From an uncultured Sphingomonas sp. (GTDB lineage Bacteria; Pseudomonadota; Alphaproteobacteria; Sphingomonadales; Sphingomonadaceae), in assembly GCA_913777325.1 (NCBI GenBank), contig CAJYSA010000002.1:1-64000 (forward strand): a stretch of DNA of 64,000 bases. The letters are read 5' to 3'. The notes under the pieces were generated by a model, which saw nothing but the letters and a program-made list of their open reading frames with translations, was not told the DNA's origin and did not search any database. Positions 50,271 to 59,327 of this stretch are shown here, piece after piece (positions within the stretch are counted from its first letter, which is position 1; each line of letters starts with the position of its first letter). A program made the position numbers and the translations under genes.

Positions 50271-52760
50271 CTAGAGCGAGCGCAGCATCTGCGCCGGCCG
50301 GGCGCGCAGCGCCGGCACGCTGCCGAGCAAACCGATCCCCAATGTCGCGCCGGAGGCCAGCGCGAGCGTCGCCGCGACGCGGCCCGGATCGGGTGCCCAG
50401 CCGATGTCGAACACGTGCGTGACGACGTACCAGCCCGCCGCGCCCCCGGCGAGCAGTGCGATCAGCGACAGCAAGGCGGCGAGCAGCGCATATTCGATGG
50501 CCTGTGCCGCCAGTACCTGTCGCGCGCTGGCGCCCAGCAGCTTCAGCACCACCGCGTCGTAGCGTCGCGCGCGCCCCGAGGCGGCGACCGCGCCGATCAG
50601 GACCGCCAGCCCGGCGAGCAGCGTCGCACCGGCGGCGACGCGAACCGCGGTGGCGATCTGCCCGAGCAGCGCCGACACCTGCCCGATGACATCGCCGGTG
50701 CGGATCAGCGTGACCGATGGCAGCGCCCGCGCCACCGCGCGCGCGATGCCCGCGTCGCTGGTCGGCGGCGCGTAGATGCTGGCGAGCAGGCTGTGCGGCG
50801 CCTCCTCGATATAACCGGGCGAGAAGACGATCGCGAAGTTGAGGCCCAGCCCCTGCCAGTCGATGCGGCGCAGCGCGGCGATGCGCGCGGGAACGTCCAC
50901 CCCCAGCACCGAGATGGTGATCGTGTCACCCACCTTCAGGCCGAGCGCCGTGGCGGCGCGGTCCTCGATCGAAACCAAGGGCGGACCACGATAATCGGCG
51001 GGCCACCAGCGCCCCGCCACCACCCGGTTGCGGGGCGGAAGCGTCGCCGACCAGGTGAGCGTGCGATCTCCGCGCAGCACCCACGCATCGGCGGGCAAGG
51101 TGCGGCGTTGGGTGACCGGCACGCCCTTGATCGCGACGATCGCCCCGCGCAGCGACGGCACCGCCTCGATCCGCGCACCAGGCGCCGCGCCACGCACCGC
51201 CGCCTGGAAGGTGTCGGCATCCTCGGCCGGGACATCGGCGGCGAAGAAGCGGGGTGCGCGCGCGGGCGCCTGCCCGGCGAGTTCCGCGGACAGGCTGGAG
51301 TCGATCACCGCCAAGGCGACGAACAGCGAGAACCCGAGCCCGAGCGCCACGACCAGCCGATCGGTCGCGGCGCCCGGGCGGTGGAGGTTGGCGAGCGCCA
51401 GCCGGGGAAGCGCCGCGCGCGGGCGTGGCACGCGTGCGAGCAGCCGGCGCAACAACACCCCGACGCCCCAGAGCGCGGCGACGAGCGCGGCGATCGCCGC
51501 CACGAAGCCGAACGCCAGCCAGGGGTCGCTTGCCGACCCCACCGCCAGCGCCACCAGCGCGGCAAGCAATCCGGCCATCGCCAGCAACACCCGCCACGAC
51601 GGTCGCCCGACATCGGCCAAGGCGTCCCGCAACAGTGTCGCGGCGGGCACGCGGCGCGCTTGCGCGAGCGCCGGGAGCGCGAACAGCAGCGCGACCAGCA
51701 TACCCAGGGCGGCGGCGGTGAGCAGCGGCACGGGGTAGAGCGCCAATCGCGGCACGACCGGCAGCGCGGCCCCCGCCGCCCGCGTCACGATCCACGGCAC
51801 CGCCGCGCCCAATGCCAGCCCCGGCAGGATCCCGGCAGCACCGACGACCCCCAGCTCGATCAGGAACAGCCGCGCGATCAGCGGCGACCGCGCGCCGAGC
51901 ACCTTCAGCGTGGCGATCATCCGCGTCCGCGCGCCGAGATAGGCGGCGACCCCGCTGCCGATGCCGACCCCGGCGATCGCCAGCGCCGCCAGCCCGACCA
52001 GCAGCAGGAACTGCCCGAGGGTCGCGATCCCGCCGCGCACGCCACGACCGGCATTTTCGGTGGTGCGCGCGGTCCAGCCCGCGCCGGGAAAGCGCGCCGC
52101 CAGCCGCTTGCCCAGCGATTCCGCATCGACGCGGGCGGGCAGAACGATGCGATAGCCGCTGCGATACAGGCTGCCCGGCTGGATCAGCGCGCTGTCGTCC
52201 AGCCCGCGCAGGTCGACCAGCACCGGACTGCCCAGCGCGAACCCGGCGCCAAGCCGATCGGGCTCCTCGGCGATGAGGCCGATGACGCGATAGGGCGTCG
52301 TGCCAAGTCGGATCGTACCGCCGACGCGTACGCCAAGCCGATCGGCCAGCGCCGGTGCGATCGCGGCCTGCCGACCATGCGGGCGCGGCGCGAGCGCGCC
52401 GGGCGCGAGGCGCATCCGTCCGACCAGTGGCCAGCGATCGTCAACGCCGCGCAGCTCGACGAGCGCGCTGTCGTCACCGGCATGCGCCATCGCGCGGAGC
52501 GAGACGACCTCCGCCATCCGACCGGCCGCGGCGAAGGCGGCCAGTTCCTCGGGCATGGCGCGGCGTTGCGAGACGACCATCTCCAGATCGCCGCCCAGCA
52601 TCGAGCGGCCCTGCGCGTCGAGCGCGGCGAGCATCGCTGCGGACAGGCTGCCGATTCCGGCCAGCGCGGCGGTGCCCAGGAACAGGCACATCGCCAGCAG
52701 CATCAACCCGCGCCCGCCGCGCCGCAGGTCGCGGAAGGCCAGGGTGGCGGCGATGCTCAC
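50271..52760 (-). CDS. FtsX-like ABC transporter permease (YbbP family)
   Basis: An 829-residue permease with about ten hydrophobic helices and two FtsX domains, one near residues 225-350 and one near residues 700-825, separated by a large periplasmic segment. The pairing with an adjacent ATPase and the tesA gene is the ybbA-ybbP-tesA arrangement found in many Proteobacteria. The partner ATPase overlaps the start by 4 bp (GTGA). Substrate unknown; lipid-related export is suggested by the tesA neighbour. Start GTG 52760. Confidence 0.85.
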   Translation of the reverse strand: MSIAATLAFRDLRRGGRGLMLLAMCLFLGTAALAGIGSLSAAMLAALDAQGRSMLGGDLEMVVSQRRAMPEELAAFAAAGRMAEVVSLRAMAHAGDDSALVELRGVDDRWPLVGRMRLAPGALAPRPHGRQAAIAPALADRLGVRVGGTIRLGTTPYRVIGLIAEEPDRLGAGFALGSPVLVDLRGLDDSALIQPGSLYRSGYRIVLPARVDAESLGKRLAARFPGAGWTARTTENAGRGVRGGIATLGQFLLLVGLAALAIAGVGIGSGVAAYLGARTRMIATLKVLGARSPLIARLFLIELGVVGAAGILPGLALGAAVPWIVTRAAGAALPVVPRLALYPVPLLTAAALGMLVALLFALPALAQARRVPAATLLRDALADVGRPSWRVLLAMAGLLAALVALAVGSASDPWLAFGFVAAIAALVAALWGVGVLLRRLLARVPRPRAALPRLALANLHRPGAATDRLVVALGLGFSLFVALAVIDSSLSAELAGQAPARAPRFFAADVPAEDADTFQAAVRGAAPGARIEAVPSLRGAIVAIKGVPVTQRRTLPADAWVLRGDRTLTWSATLPPRNRVVAGRWWPADYRGPPLVSIEDRAATALGLKVGDTITISVLGVDVPARIAALRRIDWQGLGLNFAIVFSPGYIEEAPHSLLASIYAPPTSDAGIARAVARALPSVTLIRTGDVIGQVSALLGQIATAVRVAAGATLLAGLAVLIGAVAASGRARRYDAVVLKLLGASARQVLAAQAIEYALLAALLSLIALLAGGAAGWYVVTHVFDIGWAPDPGRVAATLALASGATLGIGLLGSVPALRARPAQMLRSL

Positions 52761-53464
52761 GTGCGCGATGTGTCGGCGACGATGCGCCCGTCGGCCAGCT
52801 CGACCACCCGCCCGCATCGTGCGGCGAGCGCCGGATCGTGGGTGATGACGAGCATCGTCGTGCCCGCGTCGGCGGCACGCGCGAACAGGAGATCCATGAT
52901 CGCCGCGCCGGTCGCGGTATCGAGATTGCCGGTCGGTTCGTCGGCGAACAGCAGGGCGGGGCGGGCGACGAGCGCGCGCGCGATCGCGACGCGCTGCTGC
53001 TCGCCGCCCGACAGTTGCGCGGGATAGTGGCCGATGCGCGTCGCCAGACCGACCGCGTCGAGCTCGGCACGGGCACGCTCGAACGCGTCCGGCTCACCCG
53101 CCAATTCCAGCGGGACCGCGACATTTTCCAGCGCGGTCATGGTCGGCAGGAGGTGGAAGGCCTGCAACACGATCCCGATCCGTCCGCGCCGCGCGACCGC
53201 CAGCGCATCCTCATCAAGCGTCGCGAAATCGAGGCCGGTGACCCGCACCTCGCCGTCACTCGGACGCTCCAGCCCGGCGAGCACGGCCATCAGCGACGAT
53301 TTGCCCGAACCCGAGGCGCCGAGCAGCGCGACGGTCTGGCCAAGCTCCACCGTGAGGTCGACGCCGTGCAGGATCGCGACCCGCGCGGGCGCCTTGCCAA
53401 GCGCCAGGTGCACGTTGCGCGCGACGATCGGCGCGCTATCTGAGGCGGATGGGAAGCCGGTCAC
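52757..53464 (-). CDS. ABC transporter ATP-binding protein (YbbA-like)
   Basis: A 235-residue ATPase of the LolD/MacB subgroup: Walker A LLGASGSGKSS at about residue 47, Q-loop IVLQAFHLLPTMTALENV, signature LSGGEQQRVAIARAL, Walker B LLFADEPTGNLD and the H-switch VITHDPALA. It energises the adjacent FtsX-like permease. The GTG start at 53464 overlaps the divergent tesA start by 16 bp, so the two genes share regulatory sequence. Confidence 0.92.
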   Translation of the reverse strand: MTGFPSASDSAPIVARNVHLALGKAPARVAILHGVDLTVELGQTVALLGASGSGKSSLMAVLAGLERPSDGEVRVTGLDFATLDEDALAVARRGRIGIVLQAFHLLPTMTALENVAVPLELAGEPDAFERARAELDAVGLATRIGHYPAQLSGGEQQRVAIARALVARPALLFADEPTGNLDTATGAAIMDLLFARAADAGTTMLVITHDPALAARCGRVVELADGRIVADTSRT

Positions 53465-54105
53465 GATCGCGTCGATATGGGGGGTGGTGGTGGCTTGTCC
53501 ATCCGATCCTGCTGATGTTGCTGGCTTCGCCGGTTGCCGCCGCGCCGCGGACCCCGCTGATATGGGCGTTCGGCGACAGTTTGACGGCAGGGTACGGACT
53601 GCCCCCGGCGCAGGGTTTTCCGGCGCAATTGCAGGCGGAACTGCGGCGGCAGGGCGTGGCGGCGACGGTGCGCAACGGCGGCGTGGCGGGCGATACCGCA
53701 GCGCAGGGGCGCGCGCGGCTGCGCTGGGGCTTGCGCGGGTTGAAGGCACGGCCCGATCTGGTGATCGTCGAACTGGGCGCCAACGACATGTTGCGCGGGC
53801 TGCCCGCGGCGGCGGCGCGCGCGCAGCTCGACCAGATCCTGACCGAGCTGCGCGCGCGGGGCATCCCGGTGCTGCTTGCCGGCATGCGCGCCGCGCCGAA
53901 CATGGGAGCGGATTACGCCCGTGCGTTCGAGGGGATGTATCCGGCGTTGGCGGCGAAGCATCGCGTGGCGCTGTATCCGTTCTTCCTCGACGGGGTGGCG
54001 GGGCGACGCGCCTTGTTTCAGTCGGATGGCCTCCATCCGAATGCGCAGGGCGTGGCGATCATCGTGCGCCGGATAGTCCCGGCGGTGCGGCACGCGTTGC
54101 GCTAA
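53449..54105 (+). CDS. TesA-like SGNH esterase/lysophospholipase
   Basis: A 218-residue secreted SGNH hydrolase (thioesterase I/protease I/lysophospholipase L1 type). Signal peptide to about AAAPRT, then block I AFGDSLTAGYG with catalytic S44, block II GGVAGDT, block III ELGANDMLRG, and block V DGLHPN with the Asp-His pair. All four SGNH residues are present. It faces the YbbA-like ATPase gene with overlapping starts. It hydrolyses acyl esters or thioesters in the periplasm. Confidence 0.93.
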   Translation: MGSRSRSRRYGGWWWLVHPILLMLLASPVAAAPRTPLIWAFGDSLTAGYGLPPAQGFPAQLQAELRRQGVAATVRNGGVAGDTAAQGRARLRWGLRGLKARPDLVIVELGANDMLRGLPAAAARAQLDQILTELRARGIPVLLAGMRAAPNMGADYARAFEGMYPALAAKHRVALYPFFLDGVAGRRALFQSDGLHPNAQGVAIIVRRIVPAVRHALR

Positions 54106-54159
54106 GGCGGGGATCGCATCCGCGCGCGATCGGTTGGTGAAGCGCAAGGAGACGCGACC

Positions 54160-54270
54160 ATGATGACCGATCCCGACACGCGCGACACCGACGACGATCA
54201 GGCGGACGCGATGGAAGAGGCGCAGGCGGAAGCCGCCGAGGAGCGTGAAGAAGAGGGCGGCTACCAGTAA
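54160..54270 (+). CDS. 36-residue acidic peptide
   Basis: A short gene below usual length limits: AAGGAGA precedes ATG ATG by 7-10 bp, then an acidic peptide (DTDDDQADAMEEAQAEAAEE ...EEEGGYQ) and a TAA. The strong ribosome binding site and clean frame support translation. Function unknown; no family recognised. It follows tesA by 54 bp. Confidence 0.5.
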   Translation: MMTDPDTRDTDDDQADAMEEAQAEAAEEREEEGGYQ

Positions 54271-54299
54271 GAGTAAGCGTGCGCCGATCGTGGCGGGGC

Positions 54300-54827
54300 T
54301 TAGGCGCCCGCCAGATCGGCGAGGTCGGCAGGGGTGTTGACGTTGGCAAGCGTGACGCCAGGAAGCACCGCCATCGCGCCCGCCGTCGCCGCCCAGTGCC
54401 GGATCGATCGCGGACCGTCGTTGAGCAAGTGCGCGAGCAGCGGCCGCGCGAGAGACGCGGGCCAACGCCCGACGGTGGGCGCTTCGGCGGCGTAGGCGAC
54501 GTGTTCGGCCATCAACGCCGTGACGAGGGCGTCGGGCAGGTCAGGGGTGTCGCAGGCGGTGGTCAGTACCGCATCGAACCCATGGTCGGCAGCAAAAGCG
54601 AGCGCGCCCGCGATCCCGCCCAAGGGCCCCAGCCCCGGCACCGGTAGATCATGGATGGTCGCAACCGGCGCGTCATCGCGCCCGACCACGATCAACGCGG
54701 CGCAATGCGGGCGAAGGCTGTTCAGCGCATGATCCAGCAGGGTCGCATCGCGCAGCCTGGCCAGCGCCTTGTCGCTGCCGAAACGGGTGGCATGTCCGCC
54801 GGCGAGGATCGCGCCGAGCATCTTCAT
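54300..54827 (-). CDS. mobA: molybdenum cofactor guanylyltransferase MobA
   Basis: A 175-residue nucleotidyltransferase that adds GMP to molybdopterin to form MGD. N-terminal GAILAGGHATRFGSDKALA is the NTP-binding signature, followed by LPVPGLGPLGGIAGALAFA and LTTACDTPDLP. Slightly short for the family (about 190). It may be functional in bis-MGD synthesis for an oxidoreductase elsewhere. Stop TAA at 54300. Confidence 0.85.
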   Translation of the reverse strand: MKMLGAILAGGHATRFGSDKALARLRDATLLDHALNSLRPHCAALIVVGRDDAPVATIHDLPVPGLGPLGGIAGALAFAADHGFDAVLTTACDTPDLPDALVTALMAEHVAYAAEAPTVGRWPASLARPLLAHLLNDGPRSIRHWAATAGAMAVLPGVTLANVNTPADLADLAGA

Positions 54828-54848
54828 GGAAACATGCGGTGCGGCAAG

Positions 54849-54870
54849 CCGCCCCCCGTCAGAGGGGCGG
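54849..54870. other. small hairpin downstream of the 28-residue gene
   Basis: CCGCCCC (54849-54855) pairs with GGGGCGG (54864-54870) around an 8-base loop. It lies 13 bp past the end of the small gene at 54883-54969 and before mobA. It could be a weak terminator; no T-tract on either strand. Confidence 0.35.
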
Positions 54871-54882
54871 TGTGCCGATGGA

Positions 54883-54969
54883 TCAGAGCGTGATGAACAC
54901 CACGCCGACCACCAGCGCCTGAGCCGCCAGTGCCAGCGCGGTGCTGGCGGCGGTTTCGAACATGCGCAT
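54883..54969 (-). CDS. 28-residue membrane peptide candidate
   Basis: MRMFETAASTALALAAQALV continuing to a hydrophobic end and TGA: one predicted transmembrane helix. GGAG is 10-13 bp upstream of the ATG at 54969. The frame is short, so translation is only suggested by the ribosome binding site and the membrane-like composition. The gap between mobA and purB (54828-55083) holds nothing else recognisable. Confidence 0.35.
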   Translation of the reverse strand: MRMFETAASTALALAAQALVVGVVFITL

Positions 54970-55083
54970 GGGGATGGTCTCCGAATGCCGGGTCGTCCCG
55001 GCACGCGGACAAGTGGATTTTATTGCTCCACTGCGCAATAATCGAACAAGGCAATCGCGCTTGCACCTTTTGCAATCAAACTG

Positions 55084-56397
55084 TCACATGCCGAAGACGC
55101 GGTCGAAGATCGTGTCGACGTGGCGATAGTGATAGCCGAGGTCAAACTTCTCGTCGATCTCGGCCGCCGACAGCGCGGCGGTGACCTCGGGGTCGGCCTT
55201 CAGCAATTCCTGCAACGACAGCGCGCCGTCCGACTCCCACACCTTCATCGCGTTGCGCTGGACCAGCCGATACGCGTCCTCGCGGCTCACCCCCGCCTGC
55301 GTCAGCGCCAGCAGCACGCGCTGCGAGTGAACGAGACCGCCCATCCGGTCGAGGTTCTTCTGCATCCGCTCCGGATAGACCAGCAGCTTGTCGACCACGC
55401 CGGTCAGCCGCGCCAACGCGAAGTCGAGCGTGATCGTCGCGTCCGGCCCGATGTAGCGCTCGACCGACGAGTGGCTGATGTCGCGTTCATGCCAGAGCGC
55501 GACATTCTCCAGCGCCGGGGTGACATACCCGCGCACCATCCGCGCCAGCCCGGTGAGATTCTCGGTCAGCACCGGGTTGCGCTTGTGCGGCATCGCCGAC
55601 GACCCCTTCTGGCCGGGCGAGAAATATTCCTCCGCCTCCAGCACCTCGGTACGCTGCAGATGGCGGACCTCGGTCGCCAGCCGCTCGATCGAGCTGGCGA
55701 TCACGCCCAGCGTCGCGAAGAACATCGCGTGACGATCGCGCGGGATGACCTGCGTCGACACCGGCTCAATCGCGAGGCCCAGCTTGTCCGCGACATGCGC
55801 CTCGACGCGCGGATCGACGTTCGCGAAGGTGCCGACCGCCCCCGAGATCGCGCAGGTCGCGATATCCTCGCGCGCCATCGCCAGCCGCGCACGGTTGCGG
55901 CGGAACTCGGCATGCGCCTGCGCCAGCTTCAGCCCGAAGGTGACCGGCTCGGCATGGATGCCGTGGCTGCGCCCGATCGTCGGGGTCAGCTTATGCTCCT
56001 TCGCGCGGCGCTCCAGCACCTCAAGCAACCGGTCGAGATCGGCCAGCAGGATGTCCGACGCGCGCGCCAGCTGCACCGACAGCGTCGTGTCCAGCACGTC
56101 CGACGAGGTCATCCCCTGGTGCATGAAGCGCGCTTCGTCGCCGACCTGTTCGGCGACCCAGGTGAGGAACGCGATCACGTCATGCTTGGTCACCGCCTCG
56201 ATCGCGTCGATCGCGGCGACGTCGATGCGCGGGTTGGTGGCCCACCAAGCCCATAGTGCCTCGGCGGCGCTCTTCGGCACCACGCCCAGCTCGGCCAGCG
56301 CATCGGTCGCGTGGGCCTCGATTTGGAACCAGATGCGATAGCGCGCCTCCGGCTCCCAGATCGCGGCCATGTCGGGACGGGAGTAGCGGGGGATCAT
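55084..56397 (-). CDS. purB: adenylosuccinate lyase
   Basis: A 437-residue enzyme of the aspartase/fumarase superfamily that catalyses two steps of purine synthesis, splitting fumarate from SAICAR and from adenylosuccinate. The family signature SSAMPHKRNP contains the catalytic-loop region near H271, and other landmarks are MTSSDVLDTTLSVQLARA, IGRSHGIHAEPVTFGLKL and GAVGTFANVDP. Full length. Its 5' region faces a repeat-bearing 175-bp gap. Confidence 0.95.
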   Translation of the reverse strand: MIPRYSRPDMAAIWEPEARYRIWFQIEAHATDALAELGVVPKSAAEALWAWWATNPRIDVAAIDAIEAVTKHDVIAFLTWVAEQVGDEARFMHQGMTSSDVLDTTLSVQLARASDILLADLDRLLEVLERRAKEHKLTPTIGRSHGIHAEPVTFGLKLAQAHAEFRRNRARLAMAREDIATCAISGAVGTFANVDPRVEAHVADKLGLAIEPVSTQVIPRDRHAMFFATLGVIASSIERLATEVRHLQRTEVLEAEEYFSPGQKGSSAMPHKRNPVLTENLTGLARMVRGYVTPALENVALWHERDISHSSVERYIGPDATITLDFALARLTGVVDKLLVYPERMQKNLDRMGGLVHSQRVLLALTQAGVSREDAYRLVQRNAMKVWESDGALSLQELLKADPEVTAALSAAEIDEKFDLGYHYRHVDTIFDRVFGM

Positions 56398-56485
56398 GCG
56401 CGCGGTCCTTCAAGGATAAGGGAGTTGGCGCGCGGGTAGCAGCGTGGCGGCGAGGGGGCAAATGGGAGACTGCGCCACGCGACAG

Positions 56486-56552
56486 CCGTTCGGCCTGAGC
56501 TTGTCGAAGGGCGCGCCCGCGACCCGTGCTTCGACAAGCTCAGCACGAACGG
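56486..56552. repeat. inverted pair of the GACAAGCTCAGC-type repeat
   Basis: Two copies facing each other: CCGTTCGGCCTGAGCTTGTCGAAG (56486-56509, read as pieces CCGTTCGGCC, TGAGCTTGTCGAAG) and CTTCGACAAGCTCAG with CACGAACGG (56529-56552). Their core equals the tandem units at 5635-5784. They can form a long hairpin between the purB start region and the Gfo/Idh gene end. Confidence 0.75.
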
Positions 56553-56572
56553 AAGGAGGCTGGCATGCTTCC

Positions 56573-57664
56573 CTAGGTCAGCCGGATCGTCTTTCCCTCG
56601 CGCGCGGACCGGTAGATCGCCTCGACGATCCGAAGGTCGCGCAAGCCCTCCTCGCCGGAGACGATCGGTTCACGCCCGTCGATCACGCATTGCGACAGAT
56701 GGTCGAGCTGCCCGGCGAACTGCGTCTTGCCCGGTCCCGGCGGGGGTGACACTTCCTGCTCGCGACCGTCGCGCCCGGTCCACAGGTGATTGCCCTCGTA
56801 GCGGGTGGCGGGCTCCAGTTCGACGCGACCCTTGCTGCCCATCAGCAGGATGCGATTCTGATTGGCCGAATACATCGACTGGCATCCGGCGAGCGCACCC
56901 GAGGGGAATTCCAGCGTCCATTCGATCATATCCTCGACCTCGCGGAAGCGGGGATCGTTGCGATCGGTCGATTCCCGCGCGGTGACGGCGATCGGTTCCT
57001 CGCCGGTCATGTAGCGCGCGGCCTGCAGGCTGTAGACGCCCATGTCCATCAGCGAGCCGCCGCCGGCCAGCGCGCGCTTCAATCGCCACGCGTTGGGATC
57101 GCCGGCGGTGAAGCCGTGTTCGGAGCGCACGTAGCGGATCTTGCCGGTGTCCGGCTGCTTCGCCAGCCGCATCGCGGCGATGTTCGTCGCCTCGAAATGG
57201 CAGCGATAGCCGATCATGAGCTTGCGGTTCGCCGCCTTGCACGCCGCGATCATCGCCTCACACTCGGCGACCGACACCGCCATCGGCTTCTCGCACATCA
57301 CATGCTTGCCGGCCTTCGCCGCACGGATCGTATATTCGGCGTGCATCGAATTGGGCAGGCAGACGTAGACGATGTCGACGTCGGGATTGTCGCGGATGCG
57401 ATCGAAATCCGCGTAGGAATAGATCGCCTTGTCGGACAGGCCGTGCTCGGCGGCGACCTTCTTCGCCTTGGCCCGGTCCCCGCTGACCACCGCCGCCAGC
57501 CGGCTATGCGTGCAGTTCTTGAACTCCGGGATGATCCGTCCCAGCCCGTAGCCGCCCAGGCCGACGATCGCATAGCCGAGCTTGCGCTGCGGTGACTGGG
57601 CGCAGGCGCCCCCGGCGGCCAGCAATGGCGCGGCGGCGATGAGCGTGCGGCGTCCGATCTCCAT
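56573..57664 (-). CDS. Tat-exported Gfo/Idh/MocA oxidoreductase (GFOR-like)
   Basis: A 363-residue NAD(P)-linked oxidoreductase with a twin-arginine signal (GRRTLIAAAPLLAAGGACA), so it works in the periplasm with a tightly held cofactor, as in glucose-fructose oxidoreductase. The Rossmann part has YAIVGLGGYGLGRI, VYVCLPNSMHAEYTIRA, VMCEKPMAVSVAEC; the C-terminal domain has GGSLMDMGVYSLQAARYMTG with the catalytic D..Y pair. GAGGGAG precedes the ATG at 57664. Likely oxidises or reduces aldoses or glycosides; it could be connected with the sugar-oxidation theme of the window. Confidence 0.87.
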   Translation of the reverse strand: MEIGRRTLIAAAPLLAAGGACAQSPQRKLGYAIVGLGGYGLGRIIPEFKNCTHSRLAAVVSGDRAKAKKVAAEHGLSDKAIYSYADFDRIRDNPDVDIVYVCLPNSMHAEYTIRAAKAGKHVMCEKPMAVSVAECEAMIAACKAANRKLMIGYRCHFEATNIAAMRLAKQPDTGKIRYVRSEHGFTAGDPNAWRLKRALAGGGSLMDMGVYSLQAARYMTGEEPIAVTARESTDRNDPRFREVEDMIEWTLEFPSGALAGCQSMYSANQNRILLMGSKGRVELEPATRYEGNHLWTGRDGREQEVSPPPGPGKTQFAGQLDHLSQCVIDGREPIVSGEEGLRDLRIVEAIYRSAREGKTIRLT

Positions 57665-57739
57665 GTCTCGGCTCCCTCTTCCATATCGGCTTTCGTTGGC
57701 GGGCAGGCTGAGGATCGCTGGCGCGATTGTCAACGCGTT

Positions 57740-58252
57740 CTATTTCAATCGCATAGCTAGGCCCGCCACCACCAGATCGACGCGGTCGACCGCGGCGGCG
57801 ACGCGCTGGTTCACCCGCCCGGCCACGTCGCGGAAGCGCCGGGCCAGCGCATTGTCGGGGACGATGCCCCAGCCGACTTCGTTCGACACCAGCACCACGC
57901 GCGCGGTAGTCACGCGCAGCGCGGCCAGCAGCGCGTCGGTCGCGGCATCGAGATCGGCGTCGGCGAGCAGCAGGTTGGAGGTCCATAGTGTCAGGCAATC
58001 GACCAGCACCACGCCGCTTGTGCGCTCCAGCGCGGTCGGCAACGCGACCGGCGCCTCAAGCGTGTGCCAGTCCCGGTCGCGATCGGCACGGTGCCGCGCG
58101 ATCCGCTCGACCATTTCTTCGTCGAACGGCTGGGCGGTGGCGACGAACAGGCGCGGGCCGCAGCATCCCTCCGCCAGCGCCTGCGCATGGCGGCTCTTGC
58201 CCGAACGCGCGCCGCCGAGCACCAGCCGGGTGCGCCAATCACCATCGTGCAT
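57740..58252 (-). CDS. cobU: adenosylcobinamide kinase/adenosylcobinamide-phosphate guanylyltransferase
   Basis: A 170-residue bifunctional CobU/CobP enzyme that phosphorylates adenosylcobinamide and then adds GMP to give AdoCbi-GDP. Walker A LVLGGARSGKSRHA near residue 10, VVLVDCLTLWTSNLL and VSNEVGWGIVPDNALARRFRD are characteristic. It is divergent from the cobD gene with a 76-bp gap; no cobalamin riboswitch motif was seen there. Confidence 0.93.
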   Translation of the reverse strand: MHDGDWRTRLVLGGARSGKSRHAQALAEGCCGPRLFVATAQPFDEEMVERIARHRADRDRDWHTLEAPVALPTALERTSGVVLVDCLTLWTSNLLLADADLDAATDALLAALRVTTARVVLVSNEVGWGIVPDNALARRFRDVAGRVNQRVAAAVDRVDLVVAGLAMRLK

Positions 58253-58328
58253 CCTTGATTTGCCTCTTGCCTGCCCGCGCATGAACGCTGATGGAGGCGA
58301 CCGTCCGCCAAGTCGAGGCTTCGTTACG

Positions 58329-59327
58329 GTGCGCGAACTGACCTTCCACGGGGGTCGCCTGGAAGCGGCGGCGCGCCATTTTCCTGCCGCGCCGGTGCCG
58401 TGGCTGGACCTTTCGACGGGGATCAACCCGCACACCTGGCATCCGCCTGAACCACTGACGATCGATCAGCATCGCCTGCCGCCGCCCGAGGCGCTGGACG
58501 CCTTGCTGACGGCGGCGCGCGCGGCGTTCGGGTTCGCGGGTGCGCTGACGGCGGTGCCGGGAAGCGAGCTGGGGTTACGGTTGCTCGCGCTACTGGATCT
58601 GCCGCGCCCGTGGCGGGTGGTGACCCCCTGCTATCGGACGCATCGCGACGTATTGCCCGGCGCGACGCCGATCGTCGCGGACGCGGTGGAGGAAGCGGCG
58701 GGCGCAGGCGGCACGATCCTGCTCGCCAATCCGAACAACCCGGACGGTCGCCTGTTCGCGCCGGCCGCCTTGCTGCGCATCGCCCGGCGGCTGGGCGCAT
58801 CGGGCGGCGTGCTGGTGATCGACGAGGCGTTCGTTGACGCGGTGGCGGGGGCGAGCATCCTGCCGCTGTTGACCGCCGAGGATCCGGTAATCGTGTCGCG
58901 CTCGTTCGGCAAATTCTATGGTCTCGCCGGGGTGCGGCTGGGGTTCGTGGCCGGCGCGGCGGGATGGGTTGCGGGCATCGCGGCGTTGGTGGGCGCTTGG
59001 CCGGTGTCGGCGACCGCGCTCGCTTATGGCACGGCGGCCTATCGCGACGCGGGCTGGGGCGAGGCGATGCGTGCGCGTCTGACGGCGGAGGCGGCGGCGC
59101 TTGACGCGCTGCTGATGGCGCACGGGCTGCACAACACGGGCGCGTGTCCGCTGTTCCGGCTGATCGAGCGCGTGGATGCCGCCGACCTGTTCGCGCGGCT
59201 GGCCCATGCGGGGATCCTGACGCGACCGTTCGAAGAGGATGGCGCGTGGCTGCGGATCGGGCTGCCCGGTGCGAGCCAGGAACGACTGGCGGCGGCGCTG
59301 ACGGGACGAGCGGGCGCGCGTGGCTGA
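58329..59327 (+). CDS. cobD: threonine-phosphate decarboxylase (cobalamin synthesis)
   Basis: A 332-residue PLP-dependent fold-type I enzyme (class II aminotransferase-like) that decarboxylates L-threonine-O-3-phosphate to aminopropanol phosphate, the linker of cobalamin (called CobC in aerobic nomenclature). Marks: LDLSTGINPHTWHPP, LLANPNNPDGRLF, VIDEAFVDA and the PLP-lysine motif SRSFGKFYGLAGVRLGF. GTG at 58329 is chosen since it directly precedes the conserved FHGG start; an ATG at 58281 would add 16 residues. It overlaps cbiB by 8 bp. Confidence 0.87.
   Translation: MRELTFHGGRLEAAARHFPAAPVPWLDLSTGINPHTWHPPEPLTIDQHRLPPPEALDALLTAARAAFGFAGALTAVPGSELGLRLLALLDLPRPWRVVTPCYRTHRDVLPGATPIVADAVEEAAGAGGTILLANPNNPDGRLFAPAALLRIARRLGASGGVLVIDEAFVDAVAGASILPLLTAEDPVIVSRSFGKFYGLAGVRLGFVAGAAGWVAGIAALVGAWPVSATALAYGTAAYRDAGWGEAMRARLTAEAAALDALLMAHGLHNTGACPLFRLIERVDAADLFARLAHAGILTRPFEEDGAWLRIGLPGASQERLAAALTGRAGARG

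Noticed and set aside
58253..58328. Cobalamin riboswitch between cobU and cobD
   Set aside because: The gap is only 76 bp and no B12-box-like sequence was seen.
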